Assembly: GCF_030270585.1 (NCBI RefSeq)
Contig: NZ_BSYI01000004.1
Location: forward strand, 1-64,000
DNA length: 64,000 nucleotides
From: Paralimibaculum aggregatum
GTDB taxonomy: Bacteria > Pseudomonadota > Alphaproteobacteria > Rhodobacterales > Rhodobacteraceae
Direction of reading: 5' to 3'
Both the position numbers and the translations under genes were made by a program. Positions 35,203 to 44,408 of this stretch are shown piece by piece. The notes below the pieces were generated by a model. It was not told the origin of the DNA, did not search any database, and saw only the letters and a list, made by a program, of their open reading frames with translations. Position 1 is the stretch's first letter, and each line of letters begins with the position of its first letter.

Positions 35203-36207
35203 TCAGAGGTCCTTTTCCTGCACGGCAGGCACGCCGAAGCTGGCCTGCGCGGATTGAAGTTCGGCCATCGCGCCGCCGACCGCCTCGGCCTTGCCGTGCT
35301 CGCCGGTGCGCTCGAAGATCTCCCGCGCCTCGGCATAGAGCGCGAGCGCCGCGGCGATGTTGCGGGCGTTTCCGGCCTCCGGGGCGGCCGGGTCGTCCGG
35401 CAGGTTGGCCAGGCAGTTCGCCCGGTTGGCGATGGTGTTGGCGTATTCGCCCGGGGCATCCCGGGCGGTGCGCACCTTGAGCGCCGCGTCATAGGCCTCG
35501 AGCGCGCGGAACCCGTTCTCGATGCGGTGGCTCGACGAGGCATATTGCAGCGCGTTGCCGAGATTGTTCTGGAGCATCGCGTATTCCCGCGGGTGATCGA
35601 CGAGGTTGACCACCCTGAGGCCCTCCTCGAAGGCCTGCACCGCCAGCGCCTCGCGCATCCGGCCGGTCTCGTCGGTGAACGGGATCGAGAGGAACGCCGT
35701 CGCCAGGTTGTTCTGCAGGATCGCGAACTCGGCGGGGTGCCCGGCCTTGTCGAACACCCGGAGCGCCCGCTGATAGGCCGAGATCGCGTCCTGGATGCGC
35801 GCCCTGCCGGCGCCGGCGAGGGTTTGCAGCACCAGCCCGAGATTCATCTCGGCCTCGGCGATCTCGGTGTCGAGGCCCTCGGCGCCGAGGGTCGCGAGCG
35901 CTGTCTCGAGCTCGCCCCGCGCCGCCTCCAGCAGGCCGGTGTCCGCGGCCGGGGCGGCCATCATCGCGGTGGCCATGCGGGCGCGGATGCGCGCCTGCAG
36001 CAGCGCCTGCCCGGACGGCGCCTGCTCGACCCCCAGCCGGTAGAGCTCGATCGCCGCATGCAGGTCCTCCGGCGCCTGCGGCTTCTGCTGCATGCCCATG
36101 GCGATCTCCATGAGCATCTCGGCCTTCTCGGCCGCCGGCGCATCGCTTTCGCCGACAACCCTGAGCGCTGCCCTGACCTGATCCTCGGTGCGGCTGAGCG
36201 CCACCAT
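35203..36207 (-). CDS. Tetratricopeptide-repeat protein of the hydrogenase operon
   Basis: The protein has 334 residues. ATG 36207 is chosen for the GGGGAGGACGACA just upstream; the earlier in-frame ATG has no such site. The sequence is almost wholly alpha-helical with TPR-like helix pairs, including a near-duplicate pair HPAEFAILQNNLATAF and HPREYAMLQNNLGNAL. TPR proteins of this kind occur with actinobacterial-type hydrogenases and probably act as assembly scaffolds. A 104-bp A+T-rich gap separates it from the upstream gene, the widest gap within the operon. Confidence 0.85.
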   Translation of the reverse strand: MVALSRTEDQVRAALRVVGESDAPAAEKAEMLMEIAMGMQQKPQAPEDLHAAIELYRLGVEQAPSGQALLQARIRARMATAMMAAPAADTGLLEAARGELETALATLGAEGLDTEIAEAEMNLGLVLQTLAGAGRARIQDAISAYQRALRVFDKAGHPAEFAILQNNLATAFLSIPFTDETGRMREALAVQAFEEGLRVVNLVDHPREYAMLQNNLGNALQYASSSHRIENGFRALEAYDAALKVRTARDAPGEYANTIANRANCLANLPDDPAAPEAGNARNIAAALALYAEAREIFERTGEHGKAEAVGGAMAELQSAQASFGVPAVQEKDL

Positions 36208-36311
36208 TGTCGTCCTCCCCGGGACCGATGGTCCGATTCTTCCGAAACCTTCTTTGCACAAATGAAAGCGCGCTGGCGTTTGCCTGTCTAGTTATTTTTC
36301 TTCTTGTAAAC
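36208..36311 (-). promoter_or_regulatory. A+T-rich gap inside the hydrogenase operon, possible internal promoter
   Basis: The gap upstream of the TPR gene is clearly A+T-richer than the flanks. It contains CTTTGCACAAATGAAAG (36252-36268, plus-strand reading), which shares the CTTTGCA half-site of the palindrome upstream of the small-subunit gene. I found no GG/GC pair with sigma-54 spacing and no convincing sigma-70 boxes. Confidence 0.3.
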
Positions 36312-36617
36312 TTAGTTTGCAGGCAGATCGGCGACCAGCGCCCCGACCTCGGCCGACCACACCGCCTCGAGGTCGTCGGCCTGCCAGGCCAGCAGGCCAT
36401 GCTCGGCAAACACGTCCGGGGCGCTGGCCACGCGGTCGCCGCGGGCGTTGCGGATCTTCAGCAGGCAGCCGCCCGCCGCCATCTGGCGCACCGGCAGGAT
36501 CTGCAGCTGGCCGTCGCGGATCAGGACGATGATCGCCGTGATGCCGCCGAAATACGTCGCCACCGCCTGGTGCCCGAGATAGACCGAGCCGTTCCGCACG
36601 GCGATCCGGGCCGCCAT
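36312..36617 (-). CDS. Hypothetical protein of the hydrogenase operon
   Basis: The 101-residue protein has a probable beta-rich N-terminal half (VYLGHQAVATYFGGITAIIV, then RDGQLQILPV) and an acidic helical C-terminus. No metal-binding cysteine pair or membrane segment is convincing. It sits four bases from the maturation protease gene and 104 bp from the TPR gene. Its retention in a compact hydrogenase operon argues for a role in assembly, but no function is known to me. Confidence 0.75.
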   Translation of the reverse strand: MAARIAVRNGSVYLGHQAVATYFGGITAIIVLIRDGQLQILPVRQMAAGGCLLKIRNARGDRVASAPDVFAEHGLLAWQADDLEAVWSAEVGALVADLPAN

Positions 36618-36621
36618 CGCC

Positions 36622-37089
36622 TCAGCCCTCCGCCGGCGCCGCGAGCAGCCCGGCGATCCGCTCCGCCACCCGCGCGCCGGCCGCCCGGACCGGGCCGCTG
36701 AGCTCGAGCCCGAGGCCGGTGCTCGCGGCCTCGATCAGGAACACCGAGACCTCTGCCGGGAAGGCGTCGCCATAGATCCGGCGCCCGGCATAGAGCGCGT
36801 GATCCCAGCGGAAATCGTGGAGCGACAGGCTCTGCGGCGGCGGCGCCGCGAGCACCGCGCCCGGCACCTCGTAGATCGCCCCCGGCGCCCCCTCCGGCGC
36901 GCGGGCATCGACGATGATCAGCCGGTCGGCGCCGCGCGCCCGGTAGATCACGCCCATGCCGTCGGTGCCGGCGTCGAACAGCGCCGCGCCCGGCGGCAGC
37001 GCGCGCGCCCGCAGCAGGCCGATCACATGCGGGCCGATCCCGTCATCCGAGCGGTTGGTGTTGCCGCAGCCGATGATCGCGGTCCGCAT
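36622..37089 (-). CDS. [NiFe]-hydrogenase maturation protease (HycI/HupD type)
   Basis: The protein has 155 residues from ATG 37089; the longer frame start lacks a ribosome binding site and overlaps the neighbour. The N-terminal IIGCGNTNRSDDGIGPHVI and DAGTDGM segments hold the acidic nickel-sensing residues, and SLHDFRWDHALY the histidine region of the family. The enzyme removes the C-terminal extension of the large subunit after nickel insertion. The expected cleavage site is present in the large-subunit gene of this operon. Confidence 0.92.
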   Translation of the reverse strand: MRTAIIGCGNTNRSDDGIGPHVIGLLRARALPPGAALFDAGTDGMGVIYRARGADRLIIVDARAPEGAPGAIYEVPGAVLAAPPPQSLSLHDFRWDHALYAGRRIYGDAFPAEVSVFLIEAASTGLGLELSGPVRAAGARVAERIAGLLAAPAEG

Positions 37090-37091
37090 GC

Positions 37092-37427
37092 TCAGATCCG
37101 CCACAGGCGGCACGACCAGCCCGCCTCGACCGGCAGCATCAGCTCGGGCAGCTCGCAGAACCGGCGATGCACCAGGTAGTACATGCAGGTCTCGCAGGGC
37201 TGCTCGAGGCCGTTGGCCTCGACCGTGTGGTCGGTGAAGCCGGCGATCACCAGCTTGCGCCCGAGATCGCCGGTGGCCTCCGAGCGCAGGCGTGCGATGA
37301 TCTCGCTGACCATCTCCGAGCTCTCGGCCCGCGGCCAGACCTCGGTCTCCAGCCCGCCGGCGAGGCGCCGGGCGATCGCCTCCCTGAGGGTGTCGTCGTC
37401 CGGGCCGGCGCTGTCTTCGGCCATCAT
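37092..37427 (-). CDS. Small cysteine-motif protein A of the hydrogenase operon
   Basis: The 111-residue protein has a helical acidic N-terminus and the C-terminal motif C-x2-C-M-Y-Y-L-V-H-R-R-F-C, ending W-x-C-R-L-W-R-I. The next gene upstream encodes a paralogue with the same motif. Four conserved cysteines and a histidine suggest a metal or iron-sulfur site. ATG 37424, three bases later, has better spacing from GGGAGG and may be the real start. Two base pairs separate it from the protease gene. The function is unknown; electron transfer or maturation is plausible. Confidence 0.8.
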   Translation of the reverse strand: MMAEDSAGPDDDTLREAIARRLAGGLETEVWPRAESSEMVSEIIARLRSEATGDLGRKLVIAGFTDHTVEANGLEQPCETCMYYLVHRRFCELPELMLPVEAGWSCRLWRI

Positions 37428-37434
37428 CGCCTCC

Positions 37435-37821
37435 CTAGATCCGCCACAGCCGGCACCACCATTCCGGCTCGGCCGGCAGGTTCAGCTCCGGCAGGTCGCA
37501 CCAGCGGCGGTGGACGAGGAAATACATGCACTCCTGGCAGCGCATCTGGTCCTCGCCATAGGGCCTGAGGAGCCAGCCCGAGATCACCAGCTTCGCCCGC
37601 AGCTGGTCGGGCGACAGCGCCCGCAGCTCGTCGAGGATCGCCGCGAACTCGCGATCGGTCTCGGGAAACGGCTCGACGAGGGTCTGCAACCCCTCGTTCA
37701 GCAGGTCCTCGATCATCCGCAACAGCGTCGCGTGATCCGCCCGGGCGGGCGTGACCCCGTAGCGGTCCTCGTAGTCCGCGGCTTCCTGGGCGACAGAGCG
37801 CCCGTCGACGTCCAAGGACAT
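37435..37821 (-). CDS. Small cysteine-motif protein B of the hydrogenase operon
   Basis: The protein has 128 residues from ATG 37821. It shares with protein A the motif C-x2-C-M-Y-[YF]-L-V-H-R-R-[FW]-C-x-L-P-E-L, the LP-x-E spacer and the ending W-x-C-R-L-W-R-I, so the two arose by tandem duplication and have diverged in their N-terminal halves. It lies 70 bp downstream of the large-subunit gene. The conserved Cys/His set could bind a metal centre linking the hydrogenase to its electron acceptor. No named family is recalled. Confidence 0.82.
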   Translation of the reverse strand: MSLDVDGRSVAQEAADYEDRYGVTPARADHATLLRMIEDLLNEGLQTLVEPFPETDREFAAILDELRALSPDQLRAKLVISGWLLRPYGEDQMRCQECMYFLVHRRWCDLPELNLPAEPEWWCRLWRI

Positions 37822-37891
37822 CGCACCCTCCCCGGTCCTGTTCTGGGCGGGGAGCGCGGCGGCCGCACTCCCCGGTTGAGCATGCAGCCTA

Positions 37892-39487
37892 CTAGGCGGT
37901 CCGGAACCGGGCCAGTTCCTCGCCGGTCTTGCCGTCATGGGCATGCACCGTGCAGACGAGGCAGCTGTCGTAGGAGCGGCAGACATGGCCAACCTCGACC
38001 GGGTCCGCGGGATTGGCGATCGGCGTGCCGATCAGCGCCTCCTCGATCGGGCCGCGCTCGCCGTTGCCGGCGCGCGGGCCGACATTCCAGGTGGTCGGCG
38101 CGATGATCTGGTAGTTCTTGATCCGGCCGCCCTCCACGTCGATCCAGTGGCACAGCGCGCCGCGGATCGCCTCGGTGGCGCCCCAGCCGCGGCCATCCGT
38201 CTCGGTCGGCTTGATGTACCACTCGTCGTTGAGCCGGAACTCGCGCAGGATGCGCTCGGCCTCGCGGTAGAGGATGCAGAGCTCGTGCATCCGCGCGAAA
38301 TGCCGCAGCATGATCGAGGCGCCGCCCATCTTCCTGTACATGTCGAGGACCAGCCCGTCCGAATGCTGGAAATCCTCGCCCGGGCCGCCGGCCACCAGGC
38401 GCCGGGCCAGCGGGCCGGCCTCGAGCCGGCCGTTCTCGGCATGGCGCACCGCGGTCGCCCAAGAATACTTGCCGTCCGGGTCGATGTCGTTCTTCTGCAC
38501 CGGCGTGGTGGTGCGGTCGAACGGATGCAGGTCGTCGCCCTCGTCGTACCAGGCGTGCATCATGTCCTCGCGGGTGTGGATCTGGTCCATCGGCTTGAAG
38601 CTGTCCGACGCGCCGTCATAGACCCCCGATTTCATGATGACCGCGCCGTTGCGGCCCGCGATGGTCGGCTTCTGGTACCTGTCCTCGTGCGGCAGGTAGC
38701 CCCAGGTGACGAACTTGCCGTGGCCCTTGCCGTAGCTGTCGAGGCCGATGTCCTTCGACATGCGCCAGTAGAGGCCGAGATCGGAATTGGCGTGCTCGGG
38801 GCGCTCGTCGAGCCAGGCCTCGAAATCCTCGAGGGTGCGGATCTCCTCGTAGCGCTCCATCGAGCAGCCGAGCCAGAGCGGCTCGATCCAGTTGCGCCGG
38901 AAATGCTCGAGGATCGACCAGGCGCGGGTCACGTCGGTCAGCGTCGGCGCGCACATCACCCCGCCCGGCACCATGTAGGAGGAGTGCGGCCACTGCCCGC
39001 CGAGCAGGGCGTAGATCTCGACCGGGCGGCCGGAGATCGTCACCCCGGCCTCGTAGGAGGTGCCGGTGAACGGCGCGAAGCGCTTCACCGCCTCCTCGTA
39101 GAAGCCCGAGCCGGCATAGTTCTTGTTGGTGTAGTCGATCATGAACAGGCCGTAGTGGTGCCGCGGCAGCGACTGGATCGACTCGACGATCTGCCCGAGA
39201 TTGCGGGCCAGGATGGCGTTGCGCGGCACCGTGGTGCCCCAGGCGGTGTCGAGCGCCCAGGCCGCGCAGGTCAGGTGCGAGGCGCCGCAGATCCCGCAGG
39301 CGCGCGGCGTGACCACGAGCCCGGCCTGCGGGTCCTTGTCCTTCAGGATCACCTCGAACCCGCGGAACATCTCCGCATTGGTCCAGGCATTGGTCACCAC
39401 CCCGTCGGTGATGTCGACGCGGACATCGAGATCGCCCTCGACGCGGCCGACCGGCGAGATGTCGAGGGTTTGAACTGCTGCTGACAT
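37892..39487 (-). CDS. hhyL: [NiFe]-hydrogenase large subunit, actinobacterial type (group 1h-like)
   Basis: The 531-residue protein carries the NiFe site. The L1 motif is PRACGICGASHL and the L2 motif is YDSCLVCTVH, giving the four cysteine ligands. After the L2 histidine a 16-residue tail (AHDGKTGEELARFRTA) remains for removal by the maturation protease. The Ser in DSC in place of Pro, and segments such as QSLPRHHYGLFMIDYTNKNY and GGQWPHSSYMVPGGVM, match the group 1h (actinobacterial-type, high-affinity) enzymes as I recall them. It lies 22 bp downstream of the small-subunit gene. Confidence 0.93.
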   Translation of the reverse strand: MSAAVQTLDISPVGRVEGDLDVRVDITDGVVTNAWTNAEMFRGFEVILKDKDPQAGLVVTPRACGICGASHLTCAAWALDTAWGTTVPRNAILARNLGQIVESIQSLPRHHYGLFMIDYTNKNYAGSGFYEEAVKRFAPFTGTSYEAGVTISGRPVEIYALLGGQWPHSSYMVPGGVMCAPTLTDVTRAWSILEHFRRNWIEPLWLGCSMERYEEIRTLEDFEAWLDERPEHANSDLGLYWRMSKDIGLDSYGKGHGKFVTWGYLPHEDRYQKPTIAGRNGAVIMKSGVYDGASDSFKPMDQIHTREDMMHAWYDEGDDLHPFDRTTTPVQKNDIDPDGKYSWATAVRHAENGRLEAGPLARRLVAGGPGEDFQHSDGLVLDMYRKMGGASIMLRHFARMHELCILYREAERILREFRLNDEWYIKPTETDGRGWGATEAIRGALCHWIDVEGGRIKNYQIIAPTTWNVGPRAGNGERGPIEEALIGTPIANPADPVEVGHVCRSYDSCLVCTVHAHDGKTGEELARFRTA

Positions 39488-39509
39488 GGTTTTCCTCCCC
39501 AGTCGCCGT

Positions 39510-40472
39510 TCAGACGACGAAAATGTCTTCTTCCGCCCAGGCCGGGGCAGCGCCCTTGGCAGCGGCGGTTAGCTTCACGTAGCCCTTCTTGTCGACGCCG
39601 GCCGGCAGGTCCTTCGGCACGCCCATCATCGTCTGGGTCTTGAACACCGTGCCGGGGGCGAGGTCGAAGAACGGGAACTCGGGCTCGGTGCAGCCGAGGC
39701 AGGGCATCCCCGCCCGGGTCTTCGACGACACCCGGTTCCACAGGATCCGGTTGCACGGGCTGTGGGTCATCGGGCCGCGGCAGCCGAGATCGTAGAACAG
39801 GCAGCCCTTGCGCTGGCCGAAGGCGGTCGAGGAGACCTTGTAGGCGAAGTGCATGTTCCGCGTGCAGCCGGTCTGGGTGAACGAGGAGAAGAAGGTCTTG
39901 GGCCGCTGGAACTCGTCGAGCGTGAGATCGCCGGCGCGGCCGGTGGCGACGGCGACGAGGATCTGCGTCACCCAGTCCGGATGCGCCGGGCAGCCCGGGA
40001 TGTTGATGACCGGCAGCCCGGCCTTCGAGGTGAAGCCCGCGCCGAGGGCGCCGCCCTTCTCGCGCTTCAGGAACTGCAGGCCCTTCGAATCCGACGGGTT
40101 CGGCGCGGTCGCCGGGATCCCGCCCCAGGTCGCGCAGTCGCCGATCGCCACCACGAACTGCGCCGCCTCCGAGAGCTCCTTCACCCATTCGCGCATCGGC
40201 CGGCCGCAGAAGCGGTTCCACTCGCCGGTGCCGTTCGGGGCGTCGATGACGGTGCCCTCGAAGACGAAGATGTCGAGCGGGATCTCGCCCGAGATGCATT
40301 TCTTCAGGATGGCCTTCACGTCCTCGCCCAGTTCCAGCCCCAGCGACGGCTGCCAGAGCACGTTGATCCCGAAATCCGTGACGAGATCGCAGGCGCTCGG
40401 TTCCTCGGCATTCAGGAACGACATCGTGTTGCCGGAACAGGCTCCGCCCTGGAGCCATAGAAGATTGGCCAT
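39510..40472 (-). CDS. hhyS: [NiFe]-hydrogenase small subunit, actinobacterial type (group 1h-like)
   Basis: The protein has 320 residues. ATG 40472 is chosen because GGGAGGAAAG precedes it and homologues start MANLLWLQGG. It holds three iron-sulfur clusters: GDCATWGGIPA, NIPGCPAHPDW, QTGCTRN, GCRGPMTHSPCNRILW and PCLGCTEPEFPFFD are the ligand regions. At the proximal cluster the usual CxxC is CSGN, so one cysteine is missing; in the Ralstonia actinobacterial-type enzyme an aspartate replaces one cysteine. No Tat signal peptide is present, so the enzyme faces the cytoplasm. It is the first gene of the operon, behind a sigma-54 promoter. Confidence 0.93.
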   Translation of the reverse strand: MANLLWLQGGACSGNTMSFLNAEEPSACDLVTDFGINVLWQPSLGLELGEDVKAILKKCISGEIPLDIFVFEGTVIDAPNGTGEWNRFCGRPMREWVKELSEAAQFVVAIGDCATWGGIPATAPNPSDSKGLQFLKREKGGALGAGFTSKAGLPVINIPGCPAHPDWVTQILVAVATGRAGDLTLDEFQRPKTFFSSFTQTGCTRNMHFAYKVSSTAFGQRKGCLFYDLGCRGPMTHSPCNRILWNRVSSKTRAGMPCLGCTEPEFPFFDLAPGTVFKTQTMMGVPKDLPAGVDKKGYVKLTAAAKGAAPAWAEEDIFVV

Positions 40473-40550
40473 TCTTTCCTCCCTGCACGGCACCCGGAGG
40501 TGCGGCGTTGGTCTTTTTCGCAAACCTGCCTGGTTGCTGCGGATCTCCTA

Positions 40551-40566
40551 CGCAGGAACCGTGCCA
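40551..40566 (-). promoter_or_regulatory. Sigma-54 promoter of the hydrogenase operon
   Basis: On the minus strand the sequence is TGGCACGGTTCCTGCG: a perfect -24 box TGGCACG and a -12 box cTGCg, with the obligatory 10 bp between GG and GC. It sits 79 bp upstream of the small-subunit start codon. A sigma-54 activator of the NtrC family is encoded next to it. Confidence 0.8.
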
Positions 40567-40664
40567 AAGCCGGGATAATTTTTTTATACCAGCAAAAACA
40601 GATCGTTACGGGATTTTCCTGAAATCTGGCTATTGCCGCTTCCGCACGAATGACAAGCAACTAT

Positions 40665-40690
40665 CTTTGCACCTGCAAAGTTCATTTGCA
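40665..40690. promoter_or_regulatory. Candidate activator (UAS) site of the hydrogenase promoter
   Basis: CTTTGCACCTGCAAAG (40665-40680) is a perfect inverted repeat, and a third TTTGCA half-site follows at 40685-40690, forming a second overlapping dyad. The sites lie about 100-140 bp upstream of the sigma-54 promoter, the usual distance for binding of an NtrC-type activator. Which of the two nearby activators binds is not shown by the sequence. Confidence 0.55.
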
Positions 40691-40696
40691 GAAGTT

Positions 40697-40930
40697 TCAG
40701 CCGTGGCGGTTGCCGCAGACCGGGCATTCGGCCTCGAGGAAGCAGCTGTACCAGATGCCCCGGCAGCGGCTGCACCAGTGCCCCCTGGCCGAGCGGGCAT
40801 CGGCGCCGGCGAGGCGCGTGAGCGCGGAGAGGCCGAGATCGCGGGCCGGCTCGCGCGGGCCGATCCGCGTGCGCGACTGCGGGAAGCGCAGCACCCGGCC
40901 GCCCTCGGCATCGTCATCGCTCTCGGTCAT
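40697..40930 (-). CDS. Small zinc-ribbon protein between the hydrogenase operon and its activator gene
   Basis: The 77-residue protein ends with two CxxC pairs: CSRC, then about twelve residues, then CPVC near the C-terminus (CSRCRGIWYSCFLEAE followed by CPVCGNRHG), a rubredoxin/zinc-ribbon arrangement. The N-terminal half is basic and probably disordered. It starts 62 bp after the activator gene on the same strand. It may be an accessory or regulatory protein of the hydrogenase; its function is not known to me. Confidence 0.7.
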   Translation of the reverse strand: MTESDDDAEGGRVLRFPQSRTRIGPREPARDLGLSALTRLAGADARSARGHWCSRCRGIWYSCFLEAECPVCGNRHG

Positions 40931-40992
40931 CCGCCGTCACTCCGCCATCGCTCCACGGGGCACGCCGCCGCGCCTTCCGGGGCGACCGGCGT

Positions 40993-42435
40993 TCACTCCG
41001 CCTGAAGATTATAGCGCTTGATCTTGTTGGCCAGCCCGACCCGCGACAGGCCGAGCTCGCTGGCCGCCTGGCTCTGGTTCCAGCGCGTGCGGGTCAGCGT
41101 CTCGCGCACCACGCGGCGCTCGAGGTTCTCCACCATCTCCTTGAGGTTGGCGCCCTCGATCGCCGGCGCCTGCGGCGCCCCGGCGGTTGCCGCCAGGTCC
41201 CGGATCGTCGGCGACAGGTGGCGCTCGGAGATGTAGCCGCCATGATCGGCCACGGCGACCATGCGCTGCACCTCGGTCTCGAGCTCGCGGACATTGCCGG
41301 GCCAGCGGTAGCGGGCGAGCAGCTCGAGCACCGAGCGGGTGATGCCCATCACCCGCCGCCCGACCACGCCGGCATATTTCTCGAGGAAGAACTCGGCCAG
41401 CACCGGGATGTCCTCCGGCCGGTCGCGCAGCGGCGGGATCAGCAGGGTGAAGCCCTTCAGCCGGTAATAGAGGTCGCGCCGGAACTCGCCGCGCTCGACC
41501 ATCTCCTCGAGCGAGCGGTTCGAGGCCGCGACGATCCGGACATCGGAATACGCGACGCTGTCCGAGCCCAGCGGCTTGACCTCGCCCTCCTGCAGGAACC
41601 GCAGCAGGCTGACCTGGAAGTTCCGCGAGACCTCGGAGATCTCGTCGAGGAACACCGTGCCCCCCTCGGCCGCCCGGAACAGCCCGAGCCGGTCCGAGAT
41701 CGCGCCGGTGAAGGCGCCGCGGACATGGCCGAACAGCTCCGAATGCAGCGTCTCGTCGCTCATGCCGCCGCAGTTCTGCACCAGCAGCGCCGCGTCCATC
41801 CGGCGCGAGTTGAAGTGGATCGCCCGCGCCAGCAGCTCCTTGCCGGTGCCGGTCTCGCCATGGATCAGCACCGGCAGGTCGGTCGCCGCCGCCTGCCGGG
41901 CATGCTCGGTGAGCTCGGCCATCCGCGGGCTGGCATAGACCAGCTTCTCGAACTGCGAGACGCCGCCCTTCACCGACATCTTCTCGGTATCGCCGAAGAT
42001 GTCGTCGTCCATCGAGATGCGCAGCTCGCGCGAGAGCACCCGGTGCCGGCGCGACAGCTCGTTGAGCTCCAGCGCCCGCTTCACCGCGATGCCGAGCTGC
42101 GCCGGCAGCACCGGCTTCAGCAGGAACAGGTAGGCGGCGCTCTGGAGCGCGGCCTCGGCGCCGTGATCGGCGGTGGCGGCGGTGGCGATCAGCAGCCGCG
42201 GCACCTGCGGATGCGTGACCCGCGCGCCCTTCAGCAGCTCGGCGCTGCCGGTCGCCGCCTCCTGGCAGTCGGCGACCAGCAGGTGCACCTCGATCTGGCC
42301 GAGGCGGCTGGCCGCGGTCCGGCCATCGGCGCAGACCACCAGCCGATAGTCCCCGGCATGGCCGAAGGCGGTCCGCGCCGCCTCGATCAGCCCGTCATCG
42401 AGCGAAACCAGAAGGACCGTCCGCTGCGCCGTCAA
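40993..42435 (-). CDS. HoxA/HupR-like sigma-54 response regulator
   Basis: The protein has 480 residues from TTG 42435, the only start with a good ribosome binding site (GAGAGG, 7 bases away); this length matches HoxA. An N-terminal receiver (residues 5-120) keeps the lysine (FLLKPV) and an Asp in LLVADCQ, although the surrounding phosphorylation loop is atypical. The AAA+ domain has GETGTGKELLARAI, the sigma-54-contacting GAFTGA and FLDEISEV. A Fis-type helix-turn-helix ends the protein. HoxA-type proteins activate uptake-hydrogenase operons, and the operon downstream has a sigma-54 promoter. Confidence 0.88.
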   Translation of the reverse strand: MTAQRTVLLVSLDDGLIEAARTAFGHAGDYRLVVCADGRTAASRLGQIEVHLLVADCQEAATGSAELLKGARVTHPQVPRLLIATAATADHGAEAALQSAAYLFLLKPVLPAQLGIAVKRALELNELSRRHRVLSRELRISMDDDIFGDTEKMSVKGGVSQFEKLVYASPRMAELTEHARQAAATDLPVLIHGETGTGKELLARAIHFNSRRMDAALLVQNCGGMSDETLHSELFGHVRGAFTGAISDRLGLFRAAEGGTVFLDEISEVSRNFQVSLLRFLQEGEVKPLGSDSVAYSDVRIVAASNRSLEEMVERGEFRRDLYYRLKGFTLLIPPLRDRPEDIPVLAEFFLEKYAGVVGRRVMGITRSVLELLARYRWPGNVRELETEVQRMVAVADHGGYISERHLSPTIRDLAATAGAPQAPAIEGANLKEMVENLERRVVRETLTRTRWNQSQAASELGLSRVGLANKIKRYNLQAE

Positions 42436-42615
42436 TGCCGAGCCTCTCTGCCGTTGATCTGCCCCCCATCGTGGAAATCTTCTTGTCAGAATGCAAATGG
42501 AATTATCGGCTGCGGGGGCGCGGCGCGGGGCCCGGGGGCCGCGGCGGGGCGCTCCCCGATGAGCGGGCTGCCGGGCACGGGTGGGCTGCGGGCGACGGCT
42601 CTCGAAACGGGAATG

Positions 42616-42644
42616 ACTCTCGATTCGGGAGCCGAATCGAGAGT
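42616..42644. promoter_or_regulatory. 29-bp palindrome, candidate enhancer for a sigma-54 activator
   Basis: Perfect 13-bp arms (ACTCTCGATTCGG and its complement) flank a 3-bp centre. An additional direct half-site CTCTCGAAACGGGA lies at 42599-42612. The cluster is about 95-140 bp upstream of the consensus sigma-54 promoter at 42739, the typical position of an NtrC-family binding site. Most likely it is bound by the LuxO-like protein (autoregulation) or by the HoxA-like protein encoded to its left. Confidence 0.65.
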
Positions 42645-42738
42645 GGGCGGCAGCGATGCCCGCCCGCCGCAGCCGCGACATGGCATCAGGTAACTGGAAT
42701 CATTGCACAAACGCGATTTCCAATTCCGGCTCTCCGGC

Positions 42739-42754
42739 TGGCACGCGGCTTGCT
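42739..42754 (+). promoter_or_regulatory. Consensus sigma-54 promoter
   Basis: TGGCACGCGGCTTGCT matches the -24/-12 consensus TGGCACG-N4-TTGCW at every fixed position. It is 83 bp upstream of the LuxO-like regulator gene and presumably drives the regulator, exported-protein and kinase operon. Confidence 0.85.
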
Positions 42755-42836
42755 TCGTCTCTGTGCGAGAATGCTGCAGGCGGATCGGCCGGGGCGGGGA
42801 CCCGCGCCGGCATGGCTGCCAGACCGGGAGGATGCG

Positions 42837-44404
<1,568 letters not shown>

Positions 44405-44408
<4 letters not shown>

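Noticed and set aside
37937-39484. 515-residue plus-strand frame opposite the hydrogenase large subunit
   Set aside because: It is antisense to a gene with unmistakable hydrogenase motifs and has no domain of its own.
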